Positions 8,072 to 15,907 of a stretch of DNA of 64,000 nt are shown one piece after another. This DNA is from Acetobacterium woodii DSM 1030 (lineage in GTDB: Bacteria; Bacillota; Clostridia; Eubacteriales; Eubacteriaceae): the NCBI RefSeq assembly GCF_000247605.1, contig NC_016894.1:124001-188000 (forward strand), read 5' to 3'. The translations under genes were made by a program, and so were the position numbers. Position 1 is the stretch's first letter. Each line of letters opens with the position of its first letter. Under the pieces are notes generated by a model, which made no database searches, was not told the DNA's origin, and saw only the letters and a program-made list of their open reading frames with translations.

Positions 8072-9346
8072 TTGGATAATTATAATGTACATGAAATGAT
8101 CGAAAAACTTAAACATAAATACATGAAATGGTGGTGGAATACCGACAAAGATTTTCCGGCTTTAGGCGAAGAAATCAGCACTCGTGAAAAAAAGAAGCAG
8201 GAAAAAATGATGAATCAATTTATCGATGCGCTTTTTTTGAAGCTTAAACAATGTCCCAGAGACGAAGGGCAACGGGTGGCGTGGAAAGATTCATTGGTGA
8301 CGATGATTAAAAATTTTGGGCGGCAATGGGGTTTTGATGAAAAATCAGTTCATGAAGATTTTGCCAAAGAATTACCAAGGGTCACACATCTGTTTATTGC
8401 TAATGTTAATGCATTTAATCCCGAGATGAAATTGGATAAGATGTTGCAGGCACTTAGAAACGCCTGGATCATGAACTTGCTGCAGGTGCTTTTTAAGATC
8501 AAAGTCGAATATACCCCAGCTATTTTTGCGTATAGCATGCTTTATCCCTACACCGATAATTATTTAGACGATACCGAAATATCTTTTGAAGATAAAAAAA
8601 AGCTGAGTAAAAAATTTAGGGCCAGATTAGAAGGTGAACAATTAGAAGCCCATAACGCCTATGAAGCGGATTTATTTAATTTAGTTGGGATGATCGAGAG
8701 TCAATATGACAGAGCAACACACAATGACTTGTATGAAAGTCTTTTGTGTATTCATGATGCGCAATGTAATAGCTTGACGCAAGATAATGAAATAAATTCA
8801 CCTTTTGAAAGAGACATTTTAGGAATAAGTGCGGAAAAAGGCGGTGCTTCAGTTTTAGCCGATGCTTATTTAGTTAATGGCCGGTTGACGGATGGACAAA
8901 TCGATTTTTCCTTTGCTTATGGGATGTTATTACAATTATGTGATGATCTACAAGATGCCCAGGAAGATTTAAATAATGGCCAGATGACGATTGTTTCGGT
9001 GACTTTAGAAAAATGGCCGCTAGATCATATCACCAATGCGTTATTTGATTTTTCCAATCAAGTGATGGCGGATTCATATGTGAACCTCGACCAAGATGAA
9101 TCGGATCAAATGAAAGACTTTTTAAAACAAAATCTGACGCTGTTAATTTTTGAGGCAATTTCCCAAAACTACCGGTATTATAGTAAAGAATATATTAAAA
9201 CGATTGAAAAATATTTTCCGTTTAGAATGGCATATACCAGAAAAATTTATAAAAAGCTGAAGAAAAAATATTCAAATTTTAAAAGTAGTGAAGGTTACGG
9301 CATTGACGATGTAATTTTAATGGCAGCTGAAATTAATCAATTTTAA
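8072..9346 (+). CDS. Class I isoprenoid-synthase-like protein
   Basis: A 424-residue, helix-rich protein starting at TTG (GGGGGA ribosome site upstream). Two acid-rich motifs in the right order resemble the metal-binding motifs of the class I terpenoid/prenyl-transferase fold: YTDNYLDDTE at about residue 165 and QLCDDLQDAQEDL at about 295. The family binds allylic diphosphates through Mg2+. The protein is longer than usual farnesyl/geranylgeranyl synthases and has no signal or membrane segment. No isoprenoid pathway genes are nearby, so substrate and product are unknown. I recognise the fold signature, not a specific enzyme. Confidence 0.65.
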   Translation: MDNYNVHEMIEKLKHKYMKWWWNTDKDFPALGEEISTREKKKQEKMMNQFIDALFLKLKQCPRDEGQRVAWKDSLVTMIKNFGRQWGFDEKSVHEDFAKELPRVTHLFIANVNAFNPEMKLDKMLQALRNAWIMNLLQVLFKIKVEYTPAIFAYSMLYPYTDNYLDDTEISFEDKKKLSKKFRARLEGEQLEAHNAYEADLFNLVGMIESQYDRATHNDLYESLLCIHDAQCNSLTQDNEINSPFERDILGISAEKGGASVLADAYLVNGRLTDGQIDFSFAYGMLLQLCDDLQDAQEDLNNGQMTIVSVTLEKWPLDHITNALFDFSNQVMADSYVNLDQDESDQMKDFLKQNLTLLIFEAISQNYRYYSKEYIKTIEKYFPFRMAYTRKIYKKLKKKYSNFKSSEGYGIDDVILMAAEINQF

Positions 9347-9501
9347 AAGGTAAGGTGATTGCGCTAAATCATTATTGGTGCATATAATAGCATAGAAAAA
9401 AAACGGTGGTTAAGGTTGGGTATGTTATTAATAATAAAGGGGAAATACAAAACCAAACGGTCTCGGAAACCGGAAAAAAAACTGGTTAGGGAGGTTAACC
9501 A

Positions 9502-10140
9502 ATGTGTGGACGTTATACGTTGTACTCCGATAAAGAGGAGCAAGCCATGAAGGCAATTGTGGAAGACGTTAATAAAAAATATCAAGTGACATTGGAAAAA
9601 GGAGATATTTATCCCTCAGATTTGGCACCGGTTTATATCGCTCAGAAGCAACCTCCGGGAATCGGACTAAAGCTGATGAAATGGGGTTATCATGGGAATT
9701 TTGGAAAAAAGACCTTGCTGATTAATGCCCGGGCAGAAACCGTTTTGGAAAAAGCCCGTTTCCGGGATGACTTTATTAAGCGTCGCTGCCTGATTCCGGC
9801 AGTTGGCTTTTACGAATGGAATCAGAAAAAAGAGCGGTTTCGGTTTACCGGTGCAACTAATTTGCTATACCTTGGGGGCTTTTATCATACTCCGGCAGAA
9901 GGACCAGAGCGTTTTCTTATTATGACAAAGGCGCCAGTTGAATCGGTGGCAGAGATTCACGATCGGATGCCGGTGATCATTCCCGAAAAGCAGGGACGGG
10001 ATTTTCTTTATTCTACTGAAAAAGCGCTAAAAATGATGTCGGAAAACCAGATCGTCCTGAAACGGGAAGCGATTTTGGAGACGAAACAATTGAGTTTCAT
10101 CAATCATTTTGAAAATAGGGATTCAAAAAAAGAAAAATAA
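9502..10140 (+). CDS. SOS response-associated peptidase (SRAP/YedK, HMCES-like)
   Basis: A 212-residue SRAP-domain protein. The essential Cys2 follows the initiator Met (MCGRYTLYS), as the mechanism requires, since the exposed Cys forms a thiazolidine cross-link with abasic sites in single-stranded DNA. Other active-site landmarks are INARAET (Asn and Glu), VGFYEW (Glu) and EIHDRMPVI (His). The start has AGGGAGG. The gene stands alone between an isoprenoid-like gene and a two-component system, with no SOS box that I could identify. Confidence 0.95.
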   Translation: MCGRYTLYSDKEEQAMKAIVEDVNKKYQVTLEKGDIYPSDLAPVYIAQKQPPGIGLKLMKWGYHGNFGKKTLLINARAETVLEKARFRDDFIKRRCLIPAVGFYEWNQKKERFRFTGATNLLYLGGFYHTPAEGPERFLIMTKAPVESVAEIHDRMPVIIPEKQGRDFLYSTEKALKMMSENQIVLKREAILETKQLSFINHFENRDSKKEK

Positions 10141-10189
10141 ACCGTAATAAAGCGAATAAATGGTAAACGCAAAGGACGTGATTGTGGTG

Positions 10190-10873
10190 ATGAAAGTATT
10201 GATCGTGGAAGACGACCAGGTGTTAAATCAGACCTTAGGATATAATCTTATTTCAGCAGGATACCAGGTGATATCGACTTATACTTGCCGCGAAGCTGAC
10301 AATGAGCTGGCGCAGAATCAGATTGATCTGATTGTTCTGGATGTGAATCTGCCAGATGGCAATGGTTTTGATTTATGTAAAAAATGGCGAAGCAAAATAA
10401 TGACACCGATTATTTTTTTAACCGCCAATGATTTGGAAAGTGATATGCTAAAAGGGTTTGAATTAGGGGCCGAGGATTATGTGACCAAACCGTTTCTGAT
10501 CAGTGTCTTGATGAAAAAAATTGCCGTGTTTTTAAAAAGAAACCAAGGCGAAACAAAAAGACCGATTTATAATGATGAAAATCTGATGATTGATTTTCTG
10601 GGGCGAAAGGCGAGTTTGAAGGGGAACGCCGTTGAACTTAGCAACAATGAATATAAGTTGCTGTATCTGTTGTTGAAAAATAATGAGATGGTTTTGACCC
10701 GACAGCTTTTATTGGAAAAATTATGGGACAGCGATGAAAATTTTGTTGATGAAAATGCTCTGACAATGATGATCAGTCGGATCAGAACAAAAATTGACAG
10801 CACCGAAAAAAAGTATATTAAAACTATTTACGGGATGGGATATCAATGGATTGGCGAACCTTATGATGAATAA
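10190..10873 (+). CDS. OmpR-family response regulator of ABC exporter locus
   Basis: The frame is open from 10160, but the ATG at 10190 (MKVLIVEDDQ) is the natural receiver-domain start; two GTG codons lie directly before it and AAAGGACG further upstream. Receiver residues EDD at 8-10, Asp51 (VLDVNLPDGNG) and Lys in DYVTKPF are present. The DNA-binding domain ends in SRIRTKIDSTEKKYIKTIYGMGYQW. The kinase start overlaps its last codons, so the two are translationally coupled. The MacB/FtsX-type transporter 300 bases downstream is the likely target. Confidence 0.93.
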   Translation: MKVLIVEDDQVLNQTLGYNLISAGYQVISTYTCREADNELAQNQIDLIVLDVNLPDGNGFDLCKKWRSKIMTPIIFLTANDLESDMLKGFELGAEDYVTKPFLISVLMKKIAVFLKRNQGETKRPIYNDENLMIDFLGRKASLKGNAVELSNNEYKLLYLLLKNNEMVLTRQLLLEKLWDSDENFVDENALTMMISRIRTKIDSTEKKYIKTIYGMGYQWIGEPYDE

Positions 10874-11876
10874 ATGGTTTTTACCGATTGTCATTTTAGC
10901 GAGTATCGGTTATTGTGCATTTACATTCTGGTTTTATCAGCGGTTATTATTAACCGTTATTTCAGCGTTGTTTTGTCTTTTTTTTATTTTGAGCAGCTTT
11001 ATTCAAAAACGTAAAGCGGAGAAAGCAATCATCAAATTCGCCAATGAAATGAGCGATAATCTAGAATTGTTATTTAATTGTGAATTTGAAAATGTTTATG
11101 CGTTGGAATTTTTTGATGAAACCCTGATGGCAAAGATTAATCAAAAAATTGTCCGCATTGCAGAAGTGTTAAAAAGCGAAAAAGAAAAATCAATGGCTGA
11201 AAAAAAAGTTTTGCAGAGTCTAATATCGGATTTATCACACCAGCTTAAAACACCAATGACTAATCTGAAAATGCTCCATGAGACGATTCAGAACGGGAAT
11301 TTGCCAGAACAGACCAGAAATGAACTTTTAAAATTAATGGAAAGTCAGCTTAAAAAATTGGAGTTTTTGCTTTCCTTCATGGTAAAAACTTCGCGTTTAG
11401 AAACCGGTTTGATCCAATTAGTTAAGCAGCAATGTAATTTGTTTGATACCCTGGCGGCGGCATTATCAGGCGTAACGGTTGCGGCTGAAAAAAAAGCGAT
11501 CCAGATTAGGGTTGTCTGCCCGGAGGTGTCGATCGTAAACCATGATCCGAAATGGACCGCAGAAGCATTGTTTAATCTGTTGGAAAACGCCGTCAAATAC
11601 TCACCCCATAATAGTGCAATCATCGTTGCGGTTGAAAAAGGGGAGATGTATACTCAAATAAATATTACCGATCAGGGACAAGGAATTGCAGAAACAAATT
11701 TGGGGAAGATTTTTCAGCGATTTTATCGGGAGCAACCAAACCTGGAAATTGAAGGCCTCGGAATTGGTCTTTATCTTGCGCGGGAGATTATTCAAAACCA
11801 AAACGGATACATCATGGTGCGTTCTGTTGTCGGGGAAGGATCAACCTTTTCAGTATTTTTGGCAAATGACTTTTGA
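10863..11876 (+). CDS. Sensor histidine kinase, short-sensor type
   Basis: Starts at ATG 10863 or 10866, inside the end of the regulator gene. The 337-residue protein has two closely spaced membrane helices (about 5-25 and 28-46) with almost no external loop, as in the intramembrane-sensing kinases that work with peptide-exporting ABC transporters. The H-box is ISDLSHQLKTPM (His126). N-box (LFNLLENAVKYS), G1 (DQGQGIAE) and G2 (GLGIGLYLAREI) are complete. Its stop codon lies inside the 9-bp direct repeat that flanks the next 171-bp repeat copy. Confidence 0.92.
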   Translation: MMNKWFLPIVILASIGYCAFTFWFYQRLLLTVISALFCLFFILSSFIQKRKAEKAIIKFANEMSDNLELLFNCEFENVYALEFFDETLMAKINQKIVRIAEVLKSEKEKSMAEKKVLQSLISDLSHQLKTPMTNLKMLHETIQNGNLPEQTRNELLKLMESQLKKLEFLLSFMVKTSRLETGLIQLVKQQCNLFDTLAAALSGVTVAAEKKAIQIRVVCPEVSIVNHDPKWTAEALFNLLENAVKYSPHNSAIIVAVEKGEMYTQINITDQGQGIAETNLGKIFQRFYREQPNLEIEGLGIGLYLAREIIQNQNGYIMVRSVVGEGSTFSVFLANDF

Positions 11877-12048
11877 CGGTAATCGTGAAATTAAAAAACA
11901 TCGAACAACGGTTGCTTTGGGTGCAGTTTCCACAAACAATTTTGTAACGTGTAGGCGAACCGTGCATCGAACTGTCCGCCGTACCGTGTAGAAATTGTTT
12001 CGTGCGAAACTGGGCCCAAAGCTCACGGCATTTTCGCAATTGACTAAA
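11877..12048 (-). repeat. 171-bp MITE-like repeat, copy 2 (inverted, diverged)
   Basis: An inverted copy relative to the other three, 172 bases long. The outer ends have drifted (GGTAATCGTGAAATT at the left), but the core stem is clear (GGTTGCTTTGGGTGCAGTTT, later GAACTGTCCGCCGTACCG). It is flanked by the exact direct repeat GACTTTTGA (11868-11876 and 12049-12057). The left copy of that repeat contains the kinase stop codon. Its greater divergence suggests it is the oldest of the four. Confidence 0.85.
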
Positions 12049-12181
12049 GACTTTTGAAGAATGAGTATTAATCCTAACAACATGGTTAGAATTGAGGCTC
12101 TTTTTTTATTAAAAGACATCGTAGCGGTTATATTTGCGTTAGTTTCTGTTGGTATACTAATGTAAACAGGAGGAATGAGAG

Positions 12182-12850
12182 ATGAAAATATTGGAAACGC
12201 AAGCTTTAAAAAAATATTATAACAAAGCGGAAAACTGTGTTAAAGCCCTCGATGAGGTAACCTTGTCGGTCGAGCAGGGCGAGTTTTTAGCAATCGTGGG
12301 GACATCGGGCAGCGGCAAATCGACGCTGCTCCACATGTTGGGCGGATTGGATGTGCCAACATCAGGAAAGGTAATCATCAAGGGTAAAGAAATCTCACAG
12401 ATGTCCGATGAACAGCTGACGATTTTTAGACGGCGACAAATTGGATTTGTTTTTCAAAACTATAATCTGGTTTCGATGTTAAATGTTTATGAGAATATTG
12501 TGCTACCGTTGGCATTAGACGGCAGCAGAGCCGATTCCAAATATATTGATACCGTGATTGAGTTGTTGCATTTGAAAGCGCTGACGCATCGATTTCCCAA
12601 TAACCTCTCCGGCGGTCAACAGCAGCGGGTCGCCTTAGCGCGCGCTTTGGCTTCAAAACCGGCAATTGTTTTGGCCGATGAACCAACCGGCAATTTAGAT
12701 AGTAAAACGAGTCAGGAAGTGTTGGGGCTGTTAAAAATGAGTATTAAAAAATTCGGCCAAACGTTGGTAATGATTACCCATAACCATGAAATCGCGCAAT
12801 TGGCAGATCGGATCATTCGAATCGAGGATGGAAAGATTGTGACACGATGA
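12182..12850 (+). CDS. ABC transporter ATP-binding protein (MacB/LolD type)
   Basis: A 222-residue ATPase with Walker A GTSGSGKST, Q-loop FVFQNYNLVSM, signature LSGGQQQRVALARAL, Walker B IVLADEPTG and switch His in MITHNHEIA. The ribosome site is AGGAGG. It overlaps the permease start by four bases (ATGA), so the pair is one translational unit. With the two-component system upstream this resembles antimicrobial-peptide or envelope-stress transporters of Firmicutes. Substrate is not determinable from the sequence. Confidence 0.94.
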   Translation: MKILETQALKKYYNKAENCVKALDEVTLSVEQGEFLAIVGTSGSGKSTLLHMLGGLDVPTSGKVIIKGKEISQMSDEQLTIFRRRQIGFVFQNYNLVSMLNVYENIVLPLALDGSRADSKYIDTVIELLHLKALTHRFPNNLSGGQQQRVALARALASKPAIVLADEPTGNLDSKTSQEVLGLLKMSIKKFGQTLVMITHNHEIAQLADRIIRIEDGKIVTR

Positions 12851-15255
12851 AGAAGACAAAATTGCGAAACAATAATCAAGGCATTATTCGTCATTTAGCC
12901 CTGCGCAGCCTCAAAACGAATAAAATGCGCAATCTTTTTATTTTGCTGACGATTGCGTTATCCGTTAGTTTATTGGTGGTCATGGCGTTGTTTACCTCCG
13001 CGCAAGGGGTTGAACTTAAAAAACAAGTCGCAATGATGCAACATGTTACGTATATGAATGTAAATAAAGACCAGATCAGCGCACTTGAGGATCAAAAACA
13101 GATTGAATTTATGACGCTGGATAAATTAGGGCAGGGGTTTGAACGAAACGGCGTCATGCTTCAGCCAACCTATTATGAGGAGAGGACCGGACCAATTAAA
13201 AGCAATCCCGTTATTGAAGGAACGTATCCTCACAAAGTTGATGAAATCGCGGTTAATAAGTCGGTGATGGCGGTATTGGGAGTACCGGCAACGATTGGTG
13301 CGACAGTGCCGTTGACCTTTTTAGATGGCGAAACGGAAACCTTTATCGTTAGCGGATTTTTAGCGGGAAATGAGGTTGCTAAAGTTTATCCGATACTATT
13401 TTCCCGGGAATATGCCGAACAGGGACCACAACTAAAAGACATACCGTATCATGCCCTGTGCCGAATTAGGGGCGCCGAGACGATGTCGGAACTGGAATTT
13501 TTAAGCACCATTCGCGACATTGGCGCAGCCGCGGGGATTGAAAGAAAAAATATCAACGAAAATAATTATTTTTCCAATTCGTTAACGATGTCCACCAGAG
13601 ATATATTTGTGGTTGGCGCCGTTGGGCTGGGCATATTGTTAGTCAGCATACTGGTTATTTACAGTATCTTTTATCTTTCGGTAATCGGCCGAATCCGCCA
13701 GTTTGGTCAGCTTCGGACGTTGGGGGCGACAAAAAAACAAATTAAATCGTTGGTCAGCTGCGAAGGTGTAATCCTGTGTATAATCGGATCGACCGTGGGA
13801 TTTTTGATTGCGTGGCCGATTGCCTATTATATCAAACCGCAAGGATGGAGCTGGGGATATACGTTAATATTAAGTTTGCTCATCTTTGTGGCTGATCTGA
13901 TTACGGTTCTTGTTTCAATTCGCAGGCCAGCAAACCTTGCCGCTTCGGTGACGTCAATAGAGGCGTCTCTTTTTTCGGAATATCATCAGAATCCTAAAAA
14001 AGAAGCGAAGAAAATCCAACGGAAAATGACACCGATTCATCTGGCGTTGATGAGTACGCAAAGAAACCGCAAACGCTTTTTATTAACCATGATTTCTTTG
14101 GGGATTGGTGGGGTATTGTTTATTAGCGGTGCGACGTTCATCGGATCGATGACAGCGGAGGATTATTCAAGACAGGGTTTTTATCAATGGGGGGAATATA
14201 TCATATCCTATGACTGTAATGCCACCCAAACGACTGAACATGGAAATGTCGGGATTCAGCTAAATAACCCGTTAAATCCGGAATTTATTGAAAACATCAA
14301 GGCCATTGACGGGGTTACGGCAGTCCGGAGCTTTAACAAAGCACAAATCAGTTATGATTATAAAGATCAAACCAATAATCAGGATAGCCTGGCACCTTTT
14401 ACAAGGGAAAATCAGGAAAATGTCAGAGATGTTTTGGAGGAAGGTTCTTTTGATTATGATGAAATGATTGCCAAAGATGAAGTCCTGATTGTCAATAACC
14501 CGGTTGCCAAGGAAATATTTGGTTGGAAATTTGCGGTTGGCGACACGGTTAAATTACATTATTTCAACGGCACTGAGGAAGTTGAAAGAGATTTTACGGT
14601 GGTTGGCGCGATGGATACCTATAGTGAAGTGACGTATAATGCCGGGTGGTTTGTTATTCCTCAGGAAAAATTGGCGCAGTTATTTCCGGGAGTAGATACC
14701 ACCGAAACACTGGTGGTTACAGTGGCTGATTTTGCGTTGCAAGGTGATGCGATCGAGCCGCAGATCAGAAATATGGTTGATCAAAATCCGTTGCTGGCGT
14801 TGGATACCTTGAGAGAGGAATTGATTTTAGATGCGACATCGTTCACGCTTACCAATAAGGTGATTTTAGGGCTGGCGATTTTTATTATTGCATTTAGTTT
14901 GATCAATCTGGTTAATACTCTGATTACTAATATTGTTTCACGGCAGCAGGAGTTTTCAATGCTGCAATCGATTGGAATGACGAATCGTCAATTGACAAAG
15001 ATGATTCAGGCAGAAGGGTTAATTTTAGCACTAGGCAACTTAATTATTACGTTGATATTGGGGACCGGAGCGGGATATGGACTGGTTTATTGGTTGCGCC
15101 AAATGGGCGCAACATATATGCATTATCGCTTTCCGACGGGCTATTTTGTAGGATATATTCTGGTAACGTTGCTGGTTCCAATTGTTGTCTCCGGTGTTTT
15201 AGTAAGGTTGTTTCAAGGAACTTCGTTGGTCGAACGGTTAAGAGCAATGGTGTAA
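12847..15255 (+). CDS. FtsX-like ABC transporter permease
   Basis: An 802-residue permease with an N-terminal helix (about 26-48), a long extracytoplasmic region, a central helix block (about 256-360), a second extracytoplasmic domain after the helix at about 413-432, and a C-terminal helix block (about 675-795). Two FtsX modules are visible (GRIRQFGQLRTLGATKKQIK and RQQEFSMLQSIGMTNRQLTK). It pairs with the ATPase whose gene it overlaps. A MacB-type mechanotransmission role is inferred from the family. Confidence 0.93.
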   Translation: MKKTKLRNNNQGIIRHLALRSLKTNKMRNLFILLTIALSVSLLVVMALFTSAQGVELKKQVAMMQHVTYMNVNKDQISALEDQKQIEFMTLDKLGQGFERNGVMLQPTYYEERTGPIKSNPVIEGTYPHKVDEIAVNKSVMAVLGVPATIGATVPLTFLDGETETFIVSGFLAGNEVAKVYPILFSREYAEQGPQLKDIPYHALCRIRGAETMSELEFLSTIRDIGAAAGIERKNINENNYFSNSLTMSTRDIFVVGAVGLGILLVSILVIYSIFYLSVIGRIRQFGQLRTLGATKKQIKSLVSCEGVILCIIGSTVGFLIAWPIAYYIKPQGWSWGYTLILSLLIFVADLITVLVSIRRPANLAASVTSIEASLFSEYHQNPKKEAKKIQRKMTPIHLALMSTQRNRKRFLLTMISLGIGGVLFISGATFIGSMTAEDYSRQGFYQWGEYIISYDCNATQTTEHGNVGIQLNNPLNPEFIENIKAIDGVTAVRSFNKAQISYDYKDQTNNQDSLAPFTRENQENVRDVLEEGSFDYDEMIAKDEVLIVNNPVAKEIFGWKFAVGDTVKLHYFNGTEEVERDFTVVGAMDTYSEVTYNAGWFVIPQEKLAQLFPGVDTTETLVVTVADFALQGDAIEPQIRNMVDQNPLLALDTLREELILDATSFTLTNKVILGLAIFIIAFSLINLVNTLITNIVSRQQEFSMLQSIGMTNRQLTKMIQAEGLILALGNLIITLILGTGAGYGLVYWLRQMGATYMHYRFPTGYFVGYILVTLLVPIVVSGVLVRLFQGTSLVERLRAMV

Positions 15256-15335
15256 GAGGATCGCTTTAAAATTGACTAAAACCGTGCCGCTACGATTATA
15301 AAAAGATAAAAGTTTGCTTTTTAACATTCTTTCTA

Positions 15336-15378
15336 TTGACAAATTATATCCATGGATGTATTATATCTTCAGATATAA
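15336..15378 (+). promoter_or_regulatory. Promoter and probable Rrf2 operator
   Basis: TTGACA (15336-15341), a 17-base spacer and TATTAT (15359-15364) form a good promoter. An 18-bp inverted repeat (TTATATCT, two-base centre, AGATATAA at 15361-15378) covers the -10 box and start region. This arrangement fits autorepression by the Rrf2 protein encoded 20 bases downstream. Confidence 0.75.
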
Positions 15379-15397
15379 TAATTAAGGATGTGAAGAA

Positions 15398-15907
15398 ATG
15401 AAAGTAACAAGTGGTGTAGAACAGGCTGTCTGCATTTTATTAATGCTGGCATCACAACAAGATGGGCAACCATTAAAAAGCATTACCCTCAGTAAGCGGC
15501 TTCAAGTATCCGATTCTTATCTTAAAAAAATTTTGCGAAAGTTAGTAGTCGGCGGACTAATTAATTCTAATGCCTCAAAGACCGGTGGATTTACTTTAGC
15601 AAAACCAGATGAAGCGATTACCCTATTAGATGTTTTCGAGGCCATAGAAGGATCAGAGCCTTTTTTTGTGCCCTCTAACCTGGTGGAAAAAGTTTTTTTA
15701 ATGCCAGAAACCATTGAAAAAAATAAAAATGCAGTACGGAATGTTATTTCCGAAGCGGAAGCTTTATTTAAAGATTCCTTGAAAAAATGCAAGCTCAAAC
15801 AACTTCGATATTATGATCAAAATAATATTCCGGGAGTTGTCGACTGGAATGCGATTGTCGAAAATGAGCTGGTACTAAAAGGAGGGGATACGCTTGCTAA
15901 AAAGTGA
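15398..15907 (+). CDS. Rrf2 family transcriptional regulator
   Basis: A 169-residue regulator with the Rrf2 winged-helix start (VTSGVEQAVCILLMLAS), recognition region LSKRLQVSDSYLKKILRKLVVGGLI and wing KTGGFTLAKP. It lacks the three-cysteine cluster of IscR-type Fe-S members (only one Cys, in KKCKLKQL), so it probably senses something other than a cluster. Its stop lies 12 bases inside the YhgE gene, which it most likely controls. Confidence 0.88.
   Translation: MKVTSGVEQAVCILLMLASQQDGQPLKSITLSKRLQVSDSYLKKILRKLVVGGLINSNASKTGGFTLAKPDEAITLLDVFEAIEGSEPFFVPSNLVEKVFLMPETIEKNKNAVRNVISEAEALFKDSLKKCKLKQLRYYDQNNIPGVVDWNAIVENELVLKGGDTLAKK

Noticed and set aside
11850-12119. 89-residue ORF across the 171-bp repeat copy 2
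   Set aside because: Its coding potential comes from the palindromic repeat, and the frame is not shared with the other copies.
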